Positions 7,631 through 14,336 of a stretch of 18,398 bases of DNA are shown here, piece after piece. The translations under genes were made by a program, and so were the position numbers. This DNA comes from BJHL01 sp035299305 (GTDB taxonomy: Bacteria > Planctomycetota > Phycisphaerae > Phycisphaerales > UBA1924): contig DATGWV010000440.1 of the NCBI GenBank assembly GCA_035299305.1, positions 1 to 18,398 on the forward strand. The letters are read 5' to 3'. Below the pieces are notes generated by a model, which did no database searches, had not been told where the DNA came from, and worked only from the letters and a program-made list of their open reading frames with translations. Position 1 is the stretch's first letter; every line of letters begins with the position of its first letter.

Positions 7631-7819
7631 TCAGCACGTGCCGCCGGCAAGCACGTTGAAGAAGTCGATGACGTCCTGATCCTCGGGAAAGACGCTGTTG
7701 TTGTTGAAGTCGATGTCGTTGCAAGTGGGGCAGTCGGCGCCGGCGAGGACGTTGAAGAAATCGATGACGTCTTGATCTTCCGGAAAGACACTGTTGTTGT
7801 TGAAGTCGATGTCATCGCA
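7631..7819 (-). repeat. Dockerin-like tail module, copy 2 (propeller-like gene)
   Basis: Same 62-residue, two-unit module as copy 1, with Pro-Thr instead of Pro-Ala between the inner cysteines. Most differences from copy 1 fall in third codon positions. Similarity begins sharply at the first Cys codon; the codons before it are unrelated between genes. Confidence 0.85.
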
Positions 7820-8587
7820 GCCAGTGACTTCTCCCGCGAACGTGACGAAGCCGCAGTTTCCGCTGATGGGAGTTGGGAACTGCCACCGCGTGGTGAACAC
7901 ACCTGTCTGCACGTTCCAGGAACCAATCACGATATTGGCGCCGATCTTCGTTCCCAGCCATGCCGCACCGTCGAACATCTCGATGCCGCACGTGCCGATA
8001 TCCAGCGGCGTCGTGCCCACGAGAGTGAGGGAGTTCGCGGCGGGCGGCGCGGCGAAGCGAAAGAGCGAGTTGGGCGATGCGCTTTGCACATACCAAGTCG
8101 CAACGCCGTCAAATGCGAAGCCGCCGATGTTGGTGACGGTGGGCGTCACATCCACGCTGGTGCCGATCTGCGCGAATGTGTTGAGATCAAAGCGCTTCAC
8201 CAGCCCGCCTGCGTCGATGGTGACGAGTTCTCCATTGACGATGGCCATCGACCCGCCGTTTGACGCGCATGCACCGATTCGCACCAGGGCGGGCGTTCCT
8301 GCGCCGGCATTCACGACCTTGTACAGTGTGTTGGGACTCGATGGGTCCATCGCGATGATGTCGCCCGGTCCCGCTCCGGTCATCGTCACGCCTGGCGGCA
8401 CCTGCGTCATCGCAACGGGCGTTGTGGACAGGCCCGTGAATGTCTCCAACGTCCCGGCACCGTCGGCATTCACGCGAAACATGGTGTTGCCCAGATTCAT
8501 CAGACACACCGGCTCCGCGACTGCGCACGTCGATGCGAAGACCAATCCCATCGCCGCCCACACTGCTTGAATTGCACGCGTTTGCAT
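7631..8587 (-). CDS. Secreted propeller-like protein with C-terminal dockerin-like tail
   Basis: 318-aa exported protein of unknown function. The ATG at 8587 is chosen because GGAGG (8593-8597) lies 5 nt upstream; the in-frame ATG at 8599 has none. The signal peptide is MQTRAIQAVWAAMGLVFAST with likely cleavage after AVA (about residue 25). Residues about 30-250 have short repeating strands typical of a beta-propeller (TMFRVNADGAGTLETFTGL, DIIAMDPSSPNTLYKV, ELVTIDAGGLVKRFDLNTF, GGFAFDGVATWYVQ), resembling secreted propeller proteins that follow names with values, but no specific family can be assigned. The tail (last 62 residues) is nearly identical in DNA to that of the LamG gene 88 bp downstream. 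It begins just after the mqnD relic that follows the esterase gene. Confidence 0.75.
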   Translation of the reverse strand: MQTRAIQAVWAAMGLVFASTCAVAEPVCLMNLGNTMFRVNADGAGTLETFTGLSTTPVAMTQVPPGVTMTGAGPGDIIAMDPSSPNTLYKVVNAGAGTPALVRIGACASNGGSMAIVNGELVTIDAGGLVKRFDLNTFAQIGTSVDVTPTVTNIGGFAFDGVATWYVQSASPNSLFRFAAPPAANSLTLVGTTPLDIGTCGIEMFDGAAWLGTKIGANIVIGSWNVQTGVFTTRWQFPTPISGNCGFVTFAGEVTGCDDIDFNNNSVFPEDQDVIDFFNVLAGADCPTCNDIDFNNNSVFPEDQDVIDFFNVLAGGTC

Positions 8588-8620
8588 GGCCACCTCCATG
8601 CGAAAAGCTTACCGCGCGCG

Positions 8621-8704
8621 TCAAGACGACTCTGAGGCCGGGGCAGGCCACCGAAGCAGATGGCACTCAGAAGCGGAGAAATGGGCGAGCGTGAGACTGA
8701 GCAA
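8621..8704 (-). pseudogene. Relic of the 5' end of mqnD downstream of the esterase gene
   Basis: The minus strand from 8704 reads LLSLTLAHFSASECHLLRWP before a stop at 8621. The true mqnD begins MPSLTLAHSADPDDCFMWWP. SLTLAH, SA, the Cys and the WP line up with small indels. At DNA level, plus-strand 8682-8703 matches 6531-6552 at about 19 of 22 positions (shared AGCGTGAGACTG core). The resemblance continues through the spacer into the adjoining dockerin-like tail. It has no credible coding role: it is about 27 codons long and lacks the rest of the enzyme. The propeller-like gene begins 33 bp beyond it. Confidence 0.72.
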
Positions 8705-8727
8705 AACGCGTAGAGGTGACTCTCGCG
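8703..8727 (-). terminator. Probable terminator of the esterase gene
   Basis: On the minus strand CGCG-AGAG (8724-8727, 8720-8723) pairs with CTCT-CGCG (8712-8715, 8707-8710) with one bulged base and a 4-nt loop, followed by TTTT (8703-8706). It lies 22 nt after the esterase stop codon. The stem is eight pairs but the T-tract is short. It corresponds in position to the stem-loop at 6560-6578. Confidence 0.5.
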
Positions 8728-8749
8728 GACCGTCAGCCGCTACCGTCGA

Positions 8750-8938
8750 TTAGCACGTACCGCCGGCGAGCACGTTGAAGAAGTCGATGACGTCTTGATC
8801 CTCGGGAAAAACGCTGTTGTTGTTGAAGTCAATGTCGTTGCAGGCGGGGCAGTCGGCCCCAGCGAGCACGTTGAATAAGTCGATGACGTCTTGGTCTTCG
8901 GGGAAGACATCGTTGTTGTTGAAGTCGATGGAGTCACA
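8750..8938 (-). repeat. Dockerin-like tail module, copy 3 (esterase gene)
   Basis: Same two-unit module. It is less similar in DNA to copy 1 (about 24 differences in about 190 nt by hand count) than copy 2 is, yet copies 1 and 3 are the pair sharing downstream flanking DNA. Confidence 0.85.
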
Positions 8939-9844
8939 CACTGGCATCAGCGCGTCGCGATAGAAACTCCAGTTGTCAGCGCCCATCGCCTGCATCAGCG
9001 GCAGTGGATCGTGCCCGATGCCCGGATACGTCTGCCATGAGTGTGGAATGTTCAGGGAAATCAGGTGCGCGTGCAAGTCCGCATTTGGTCCCAGCATCGC
9101 GTCGCTCGTGCCCACCGCCAGTCGCAACTTCAACGCGTTGTCGCGAATCGCCTCTGCATTGATCTGGGCTTGGTTCCAAGGGCTTGCTGCGAAGAAAGCC
9201 GCCGGATCGCTGTTCCACACGTCCGCGAAGATGGCAGCGCGAGCGGCGGGTGAAACGTCCGTTCCAGGTGGCGGATTCATGAAGTCCAGTTGCACCGGTC
9301 CCGCGCCCAGCATTGACGCGGCGACGAAACGGTCACTGTACTTGAACGCAAGCCGGCCCGTTCCGTATCCACCCATGCTGAAGCCTTCGAGAATGCGCCC
9401 TCGGCGATCTGCGATGGTGCGAAACGTTGCGTCTACATGCGGAATGAGCTCCTGCATGATGACGGTCTCCAGCGGCCTCGTGCCATTCGCCGCGTCGCAA
9501 TACATACCGTTGGGCATTCCGTTTGGGAAGACGATAATCATGGGCAGCACATCACCTCGTGACATCGCTCCTGCGAACCACGAGCTGACGGGTGCGATGC
9601 CCGAGGTGGCAGAGCCTGACCCGTGCAGCCAGTAGAGCACAGGAAAGCGTTGCAGCGGCTGCGTGTCATACGCGGGCGGCGTATATACATGAAAACTCAC
9701 TGTGGTGCCCGCTGCAACGCTCGCGAACGTGCGATACTGCACTCGCGGCGCGGTGATTGGCGCGGTCGTCCACTGCGCGAAACTTGTCTGTACCACAGCA
9801 CACACGACACCCGCCGCCGATGCCAGCATCAACATATGAGTCAT
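8750..9844 (-). CDS. Secreted CE1-like esterase with C-terminal dockerin-like tail
   Basis: 364-aa exported alpha/beta hydrolase of the Putative esterase (PF00756 / CE1, feruloyl- and acetylxylan-esterase-like) type. The ATG at 9844 has GGAGG 4 nt upstream (9849-9853). The signal peptide is MLMLASAAGVVCAVVQTSFAQ, about 24 residues. The core is at about 40-300: VLYWLHGSGS (oxyanion loop, about 70-78), PMIIVFPNG, nucleophile S156 in GFSMGGYGTGRLA, likely D248 in AVGTSDAML and H278 in GIGHDP, a complete triad in the expected order. The final 62 residues are the dockerin-like tail (with DSIDFNNND in repeat 1). The tail suggests it is held in an extracellular complex or at the surface, where it could remove ester substituents from polysaccharides. 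The substrate is not readable from sequence. Confidence 0.85.
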   Translation of the reverse strand: MTHMLMLASAAGVVCAVVQTSFAQWTTAPITAPRVQYRTFASVAAGTTVSFHVYTPPAYDTQPLQRFPVLYWLHGSGSATSGIAPVSSWFAGAMSRGDVLPMIIVFPNGMPNGMYCDAANGTRPLETVIMQELIPHVDATFRTIADRRGRILEGFSMGGYGTGRLAFKYSDRFVAASMLGAGPVQLDFMNPPPGTDVSPAARAAIFADVWNSDPAAFFAASPWNQAQINAEAIRDNALKLRLAVGTSDAMLGPNADLHAHLISLNIPHSWQTYPGIGHDPLPLMQAMGADNWSFYRDALMPVCDSIDFNNNDVFPEDQDVIDLFNVLAGADCPACNDIDFNNNSVFPEDQDVIDFFNVLAGGTC

Positions 9845-9910
9845 AGCACCTCCGTCAGACTCAACGCCGGGCGAAGGACAGTATTGCACAATCGAAGATG
9901 CTGAACTTGC

Positions 9911-11194
9911 TCACAGCCGCGCGAAGCCCGGCAGATCACCAACCAGCGGCAGGCAATACTCGATGAAGGCCTTGCTCACGTTATTATGACCTTGCAAGAA
10001 CTCCTTGGGCATGTGGCGGGTTTTGGCCGCGATTTGCTTGAGTTCGACGCGCTTGTAGTCGCTGGCGTAGGGGTCACCTTGTGTTTCGCCCAGGTACGCC
10101 TGGCTGCCGCTGCTGGTGCGGATGATCGCGACGCTGCCGTCCTGGTGGCCCTGCAGCGCGAGCTGCGCGGCGAAGCGGCCGCTGCGGCGCGCTTCCATGC
10201 GATCGATGATGCTCGCATCGGGCCAGCAGCGCTGGATGTAGCCGAAGGTGTCGGCACGCACGCGCGGCGGCTTGCCGCCTGCGGGCGTGAGCTTCTCTTT
10301 GAGCAGATCGCCAAGCTGATCGCCCAGCGCGCCGCTGCCCGAAAGCTGCACGTTGCCGTGGCTGTCGACCTGCGCGTTCTTGATGAGCTTGGCGCCGATG
10401 GGCACATGGTTCTTGTCTTGAATGCCTTCGCTCACGACGATGTGGCAACGACCCTTCTTGCTATAGATCGCTTCGACATCGGCACAGAACTGTTCAGTGT
10501 CGAACGCGACTTCGGGGCAATAGATGAGCTGCGGGCCGTCGCTGCTTTCGAGGGGAATCTCGTCGAACTGACGATCGCGGCGACGCGCGAGTGCGCTCGC
10601 CGCCGTCAGGAAGCCCGCGTGCCGGCCCATGACGACGTTGATCTTGATGCCCGGCAGTGAGATGTTGTCCAGGAAGTCGGCCATGCACGCCATGGCAACG
10701 AAACGCGCTGCGCTGGGGAAGCCGGGTGTGTGATCGTTCTCCATCAGGTCGTTGTCGACGGTCTTGGGCACGTGGAAGCAGCGCATGTCGTAGCCGGAAG
10801 CCTTGGCCTTCTCGCTCACGATGCGGCAGGTGTCGCTGCTGTCGTTGCCGCCAATGTAAAAGAAGTAGCGGATGTTGTGCTTCTTGCACGCTTCGAGGAT
10901 GCGATCGCAGTACGCGTCGTCGGGCTTGTCTCGCGTGCTGCCCAGACCGGCGCTGGGTGTGAGCGCGAGCAGATCGAGCTGATCCTGGTGCATCGTCGTG
11001 AGGTCGATGAGGTCGCCCTTGGTGAGACCCTTGACGCCGTGCCGCATGCCGTAGATGCGATCAACAACGCCCGCCGCGTGGAGGCCCAGCCGGAGCCCTT
11101 CGATAACGCCGACGAGTGATTGATTGATGACAGCAGTGGGGCCGCCGGACTGACCGACGATGGCGTTGCCGCGGACGAGATCGTTGTGGAGCAT
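9911..11194 (-). CDS. pfp: PPi-type 6-phosphofructokinase
   Basis: 427-aa cytoplasmic glycolytic enzyme interconverting fructose 6-phosphate and fructose 1,6-bisphosphate. The ATG at 11194 begins MLHNDLVRGNAIVGQSGGPT; the longer frame from 11251 is unconserved, and only a weak GAGG lies upstream. Motifs: GQSGGPT (14-20), YIGGNDSSDT (about 114-122), PKTVDNDL (143-150, catalytic Asp in TVDND) and VMGRHAGFLTA (about 188-198). Known family logic: Asp after GG(N/D), where ATP enzymes have Gly, and Lys in PKT, where ATP enzymes have PGT, mark PPi-using enzymes. Both are present, so diphosphate (EC 2.7.1.90) is the likely phosphoryl donor. Length also suits the longer PPi-type clade (E. coli PfkA is 320 aa). 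It is sandwiched between two dockerin-tailed genes on the same strand with no functional link apparent. Confidence 0.87.
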   Translation of the reverse strand: MLHNDLVRGNAIVGQSGGPTAVINQSLVGVIEGLRLGLHAAGVVDRIYGMRHGVKGLTKGDLIDLTTMHQDQLDLLALTPSAGLGSTRDKPDDAYCDRILEACKKHNIRYFFYIGGNDSSDTCRIVSEKAKASGYDMRCFHVPKTVDNDLMENDHTPGFPSAARFVAMACMADFLDNISLPGIKINVVMGRHAGFLTAASALARRRDRQFDEIPLESSDGPQLIYCPEVAFDTEQFCADVEAIYSKKGRCHIVVSEGIQDKNHVPIGAKLIKNAQVDSHGNVQLSGSGALGDQLGDLLKEKLTPAGGKPPRVRADTFGYIQRCWPDASIIDRMEARRSGRFAAQLALQGHQDGSVAIIRTSSGSQAYLGETQGDPYASDYKRVELKQIAAKTRHMPKEFLQGHNNVSKAFIEYCLPLVGDLPGFARL

Positions 11195-11374
11195 GATGCG
11201 AAGCCTCAAAGCACGCGTGGGGCGTGAAAGTGTGAAATCAACACGAAACACGCGGAAAACAGGCGTCCTCCGCGCGGGCGATCATACACGGTGATGAGCG
11301 TGCGGGCGCGCGTGGCAACGACCAGCTCGAGATCACTTCACTGGGGAAACCTGCGGCTGATTGTGCGCACTCGT

Positions 11375-11563
11375 TCAGCAGTTGCCGCCCGCAAAGACCG
11401 TGAAGAAGTCGATGATGTCGTTGTCTTCGGGGAAGACGCCGTTGTTGTTGAAGTCAACATCGTCGCACGCCGGGCAACTCGCGCCGGCGAAGACGTTGAT
11501 GAAATCGTCTGCGTCTTGATTCTCCGGCCACAGCCCGTTGTTGTTGAAGTCGATGTCGTTGCA
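11375..11563 (-). repeat. Dockerin-like tail module, copy 4 (902-aa protein gene)
   Basis: C-x28-C-x2-C-x28-C spacing retained and both loops keep D-x-D-x-N-N-N...P-E. Several changes (LWPEN, DADDFINVFAG, DNDIIDFFTVFAGGNC) make it the outlier of the five copies, so it was probably not part of the recent exchange among copies 1-3. Confidence 0.82.
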
Positions 11564-14083
11564 GATCGACACGGTGATCGGCACGGGCGTGGTCGTCGTG
11601 GTCACGCCGCACGGCAGCGAGATGCGGACTGAGTACATGCCTGCATCCTCCACCTGCGCGAGGGTCAGTTGAAGCCGGCGCGTGGTCGCGCCTGAAATCG
11701 TGCTGCCGTTGGGAGTCACGCCATTCATGAGCGGCTGGTCGTTGCGTAGCCACTGATATGTCAGATCGCCGTCATGATTCTTCGGGCCCGTGGCGCCGAC
11801 GCCGATGGATACGGTGGAGTTGCGCGTCGTCAATCGCGGCAGCGGCGGCCAATGGACGTTGATCTGCGCCTGTTGCACGACTGCGATGCCTTGCGTCAGC
11901 GTGATGCCCACGCGGTTGAACGCGCCAAGCATGAGCGTGCGGCCCGCGGCGTCCTTCATCACGCGAGCCTCGACATTTTCGCCACCGCTGCTGGGATATT
12001 GAGATCCAACGGTGAACGCATTGCCGATACCGGCTGCATCGGGCCAGTTGAGCGTGGTCCACGAGCCATCGGAGGGATTGAACGTCGCAAGGCCGGTGCC
12101 CGGCTGCCTGCCGACAATGTGCACCAGCCCGTCGAGTTCGCTCACGCCTGAGATCACGAAGTTACTCGGGGCTGTTGCGACGAGCGTCCACGTGTTGCCA
12201 TCGAGACGATGCACTTGCACCGGTCCGGAAAGCGACGCAGGCGACACAACATACAGCGAGCCGTTCACAACGACGGTGTTTGCAACATTCGCCGGGCCTC
12301 CCGTGAGTGGCACCGATGCCCACGACGTGCCCGTCAACTTGAAGAGCGCCGTGAGCGTGCTCAGGTAGAGGTCGTTGCCAACGCTGTGCAGGCGGGAGGT
12401 TGAAAGTGTGGGCAAGCCGGTTGTTGGCGCAGCGACGAGACCGGTTTGCGTCACGCGATATAGCCGAGAGGTGCCGCCCGTCGCGCCCGGCAGAATGACC
12501 CACGGCTCGTTGTTGTGCACGTCCAGGCGATTGCGGTAGTCATAGGGAATGCTCGCGCCGGGCACAGGCGTCCAGACGTTGTTCTCCACACGCAGCACCT
12601 GCATGCTGCCTTGCGAAGTGAAGGGCGCGATCGCGTACAGCGTGTTGTTCACCGTGAGCGCCGCAGCGGGGGGAAAAGCGAGGTCATTGTTCGCGACGCG
12701 GCTCCAACGCACCCCGTCCCACTTCGCGATGAAGTTAATCGTCTGGTTGTTGGCCACGAACTGCAGCGGCCCGCCAAACACAATGTCTGATCCCATACGC
12801 GTAATGGCGCGCGTGGTTGTCGCGAGTACGGACGAGCTGCCGGGTGTGATGGGATAGACGCCGTCAAGCGGAAAGAACGCATTCTCTTCCGTCGCGCCTA
12901 TCAGGGCGCGGTACGGATCAGACGATACGTTCGGCCCGAGGTTGGCACCGAATCCCGCGATGGTGTTGCCGTAGAGGTACCGGCGATTCTGGAAACGAAC
13001 GTCGCCACGGTGAAGCTGGTCCAGAGAATTCAGAATCGGCTGGCTCTCCACGATCCATTGGCCGTTCTCGAATCGAGCGATCGGCGGTGGAAAGTAGCGA
13101 GGGTCACGTGCGCCCCACGCGCGGACAACCCCGTTGAAACTCGTAAAGCGCCAGACGGTGCGCGGGGACGAAATTTCAAATCCACTTATGTGAGACAGTC
13201 CAGGCAGCAATGTGTGTGTGTTGCCGTCGAAAAAGCTCGTCGCTGCGTATCGCCCGTCGGACGCTGGCGCGAGAATCTCACCGGCCAAAATGGTGCCCGA
13301 GGATAACTCGATGCCTGCGGTGGGAAAGAGTCGTCCATCGGTCTGAGGACGCGGAAATGTGCGGGCGGAAGTACCGTTCCACGCCACGGCTCGCTGGGTC
13401 AGTCCGAACACAAGTTCGCTGCCAATGCGTGTGAGTCCCACAACGGGCTCGTAGAATCCTCCAAGCGGCAGCTGAAGTAGACGATCGGGCCGGATGACTC
13501 CGACGTTGGGTAACCCGGTCTGCCCACCAACCCACCCTTGGCCCGCCGCATAGACCTCTCCGTTGAGCGTCTCCAGATCCCAAATCTCGCCGTTGAATAG
13601 TGTGAAGCGCGTGTAGATCGGCTCCCATGTCATGCCATTCCACTTCGCGAGCGAGTTCGAGTACCCGCCCGCGCTCGGAACCGGCGTGTAAACGCCTGAA
13701 AAAAGGCCGCCCACATAAAGTTCGTTGTTGTGAACAAGCAGATCGAGGCCGCCATTCAGGCTGCTCGGGGATGATGTCAAGTTGAGCCCGCGTGCCAGCG
13801 GATGCCATCGCTCCCCATCAAACGCAGCGATCCCGTTCGCCGGCGCGCCGCCCATCTGGACGAATGTACCCGAAACAATCAGACGCTCAGGCTGCGGACC
13901 GTCGCCGTCAAAGTCATGGACCACGGCTGCGTAAATGCGCGGCTGGACCTCAGCCACTGCCTGCCCGTCTACCCCGTTGGCGTGCGCAAACGGCGCGGGC
14001 TGAATGGTGACGCACGACTGTGCAAGCGCGCAGTGCGCAGCGGTGAGGAACGACGACGCGACAGCAAGATATCGGTGATGCAT
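11375..14083 (-). CDS. Large secreted beta-propeller/Ig-like protein with dockerin-like tail
   Basis: 902-aa exported protein. The ATG at 14083 has AAGGGG 4 nt upstream (14088-14093). A signal peptide (YLAVASSFLTAAHCALAQ) is followed by Cys. Residues about 50-730 consist of repeated blade-like units alternating object-value phrases such as NGIAAFDGERWHPLARGL, NSLAKWNGMTWEPI, NFIAKWDGVRWSRV and VHRLDGNTWTLVA, the pattern of kelch/galactose-oxidase-like propellers. At about 745-840 an Ig-like (I-set type) domain is marked by LTYQWLRNDQPL and AQVEDAGMYSVRISLPCG. The last 62 residues form the most divergent dockerin-like tail in the window (GLWPENQDADDFINVFAG in repeat 1), keeping all four Cys. 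No enzyme active site is recognised; a binding or structural surface role is inferred. Confidence 0.8.
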   Translation of the reverse strand: MHHRYLAVASSFLTAAHCALAQSCVTIQPAPFAHANGVDGQAVAEVQPRIYAAVVHDFDGDGPQPERLIVSGTFVQMGGAPANGIAAFDGERWHPLARGLNLTSSPSSLNGGLDLLVHNNELYVGGLFSGVYTPVPSAGGYSNSLAKWNGMTWEPIYTRFTLFNGEIWDLETLNGEVYAAGQGWVGGQTGLPNVGVIRPDRLLQLPLGGFYEPVVGLTRIGSELVFGLTQRAVAWNGTSARTFPRPQTDGRLFPTAGIELSSGTILAGEILAPASDGRYAATSFFDGNTHTLLPGLSHISGFEISSPRTVWRFTSFNGVVRAWGARDPRYFPPPIARFENGQWIVESQPILNSLDQLHRGDVRFQNRRYLYGNTIAGFGANLGPNVSSDPYRALIGATEENAFFPLDGVYPITPGSSSVLATTTRAITRMGSDIVFGGPLQFVANNQTINFIAKWDGVRWSRVANNDLAFPPAAALTVNNTLYAIAPFTSQGSMQVLRVENNVWTPVPGASIPYDYRNRLDVHNNEPWVILPGATGGTSRLYRVTQTGLVAAPTTGLPTLSTSRLHSVGNDLYLSTLTALFKLTGTSWASVPLTGGPANVANTVVVNGSLYVVSPASLSGPVQVHRLDGNTWTLVATAPSNFVISGVSELDGLVHIVGRQPGTGLATFNPSDGSWTTLNWPDAAGIGNAFTVGSQYPSSGGENVEARVMKDAAGRTLMLGAFNRVGITLTQGIAVVQQAQINVHWPPLPRLTTRNSTVSIGVGATGPKNHDGDLTYQWLRNDQPLMNGVTPNGSTISGATTRRLQLTLAQVEDAGMYSVRISLPCGVTTTTTPVPITVSICNDIDFNNNGLWPENQDADDFINVFAGASCPACDDVDFNNNGVFPEDNDIIDFFTVFAGGNC

Positions 14084-14161
14084 GTGGCCCCTTGGTTGGC
14101 ATGACAGCGGAGCGGGATTCTCGCACGTCAGCAGGGGGACTGCAAGCGAAATCAGGAGAAA

Positions 14162-14215
14162 ATGACGACAACGCGAACGGAGAAAAGTGTCTGGAAACTA
14201 GAGGGTTTCCGATAG
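14162..14215 (+). other. Possible 17-codon leader ORF
   Basis: ATG at 14162 preceded by AGGAG (14154-14158, 3-nt spacing, slightly short) opens a 17-residue frame, MTTTRTEKSVWKLEGFR, that ends in TAG. It lies about 75 nt before the terminator at 14289-14330 and in the same orientation. Too short to support on coding statistics; listed only because of the ribosome-binding sequence and position. Confidence 0.2.
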
Positions 14216-14288
14216 AAATGATATTTGATTCTCAATTCTCGCAACCGGTCTCGGAAGCGGGGCGAAAAGAACGGCGGCCCCTACCCAC

Positions 14289-14330
14289 GATCGCCCCGTG
14301 AGCGCTGTGCGAGCGGGGCGGTCTGTTTTT
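14289..14330 (+). terminator. Strong intrinsic terminator upstream of mutY
   Basis: GATCGCCCCG (14289-14298) pairs with CGGGGCGGTC (14314-14323), ten pairs with one G-U, and the 15-nt loop itself contains CGC-TGT-GCG. TGTTTTTT follows. Oriented for plus-strand transcription, but no plus-strand gene precedes it for several kilobases. It ends 6 nt before the likely mutY ATG. It may close a small RNA or act as a leader attenuator. Confidence 0.7.
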
Positions 14331-14336
14331 TGGAGC

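Noticed and set aside
8621..8704. The mqnD-like segment as a functional small protein gene
   Set aside because: Only about 27 codons, TTG start without ribosome-binding site, stem-loop terminator directly before it, and it aligns only to the first codons of a much larger enzyme.
6604..8938. Recurrent near-identical DNA blocks as a CRISPR array or insertion element
   Set aside because: The blocks are about 190 bp, in frame, and always the 3' end of a gene; there are no regular spacers, terminal inverted repeats, transposase or target-site duplications.
11281..11286. TATGAT on the minus strand as a -10 box for the phosphofructokinase gene
   Set aside because: No acceptable -35 hexamer at 16-18 bp; a single hexamer match is expected by chance.
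14298..14336. GTG at 14298 as the mutY start
   Set aside because: It lies inside the left arm of a strong terminator stem and adds residues unlike any MutY N-terminus.
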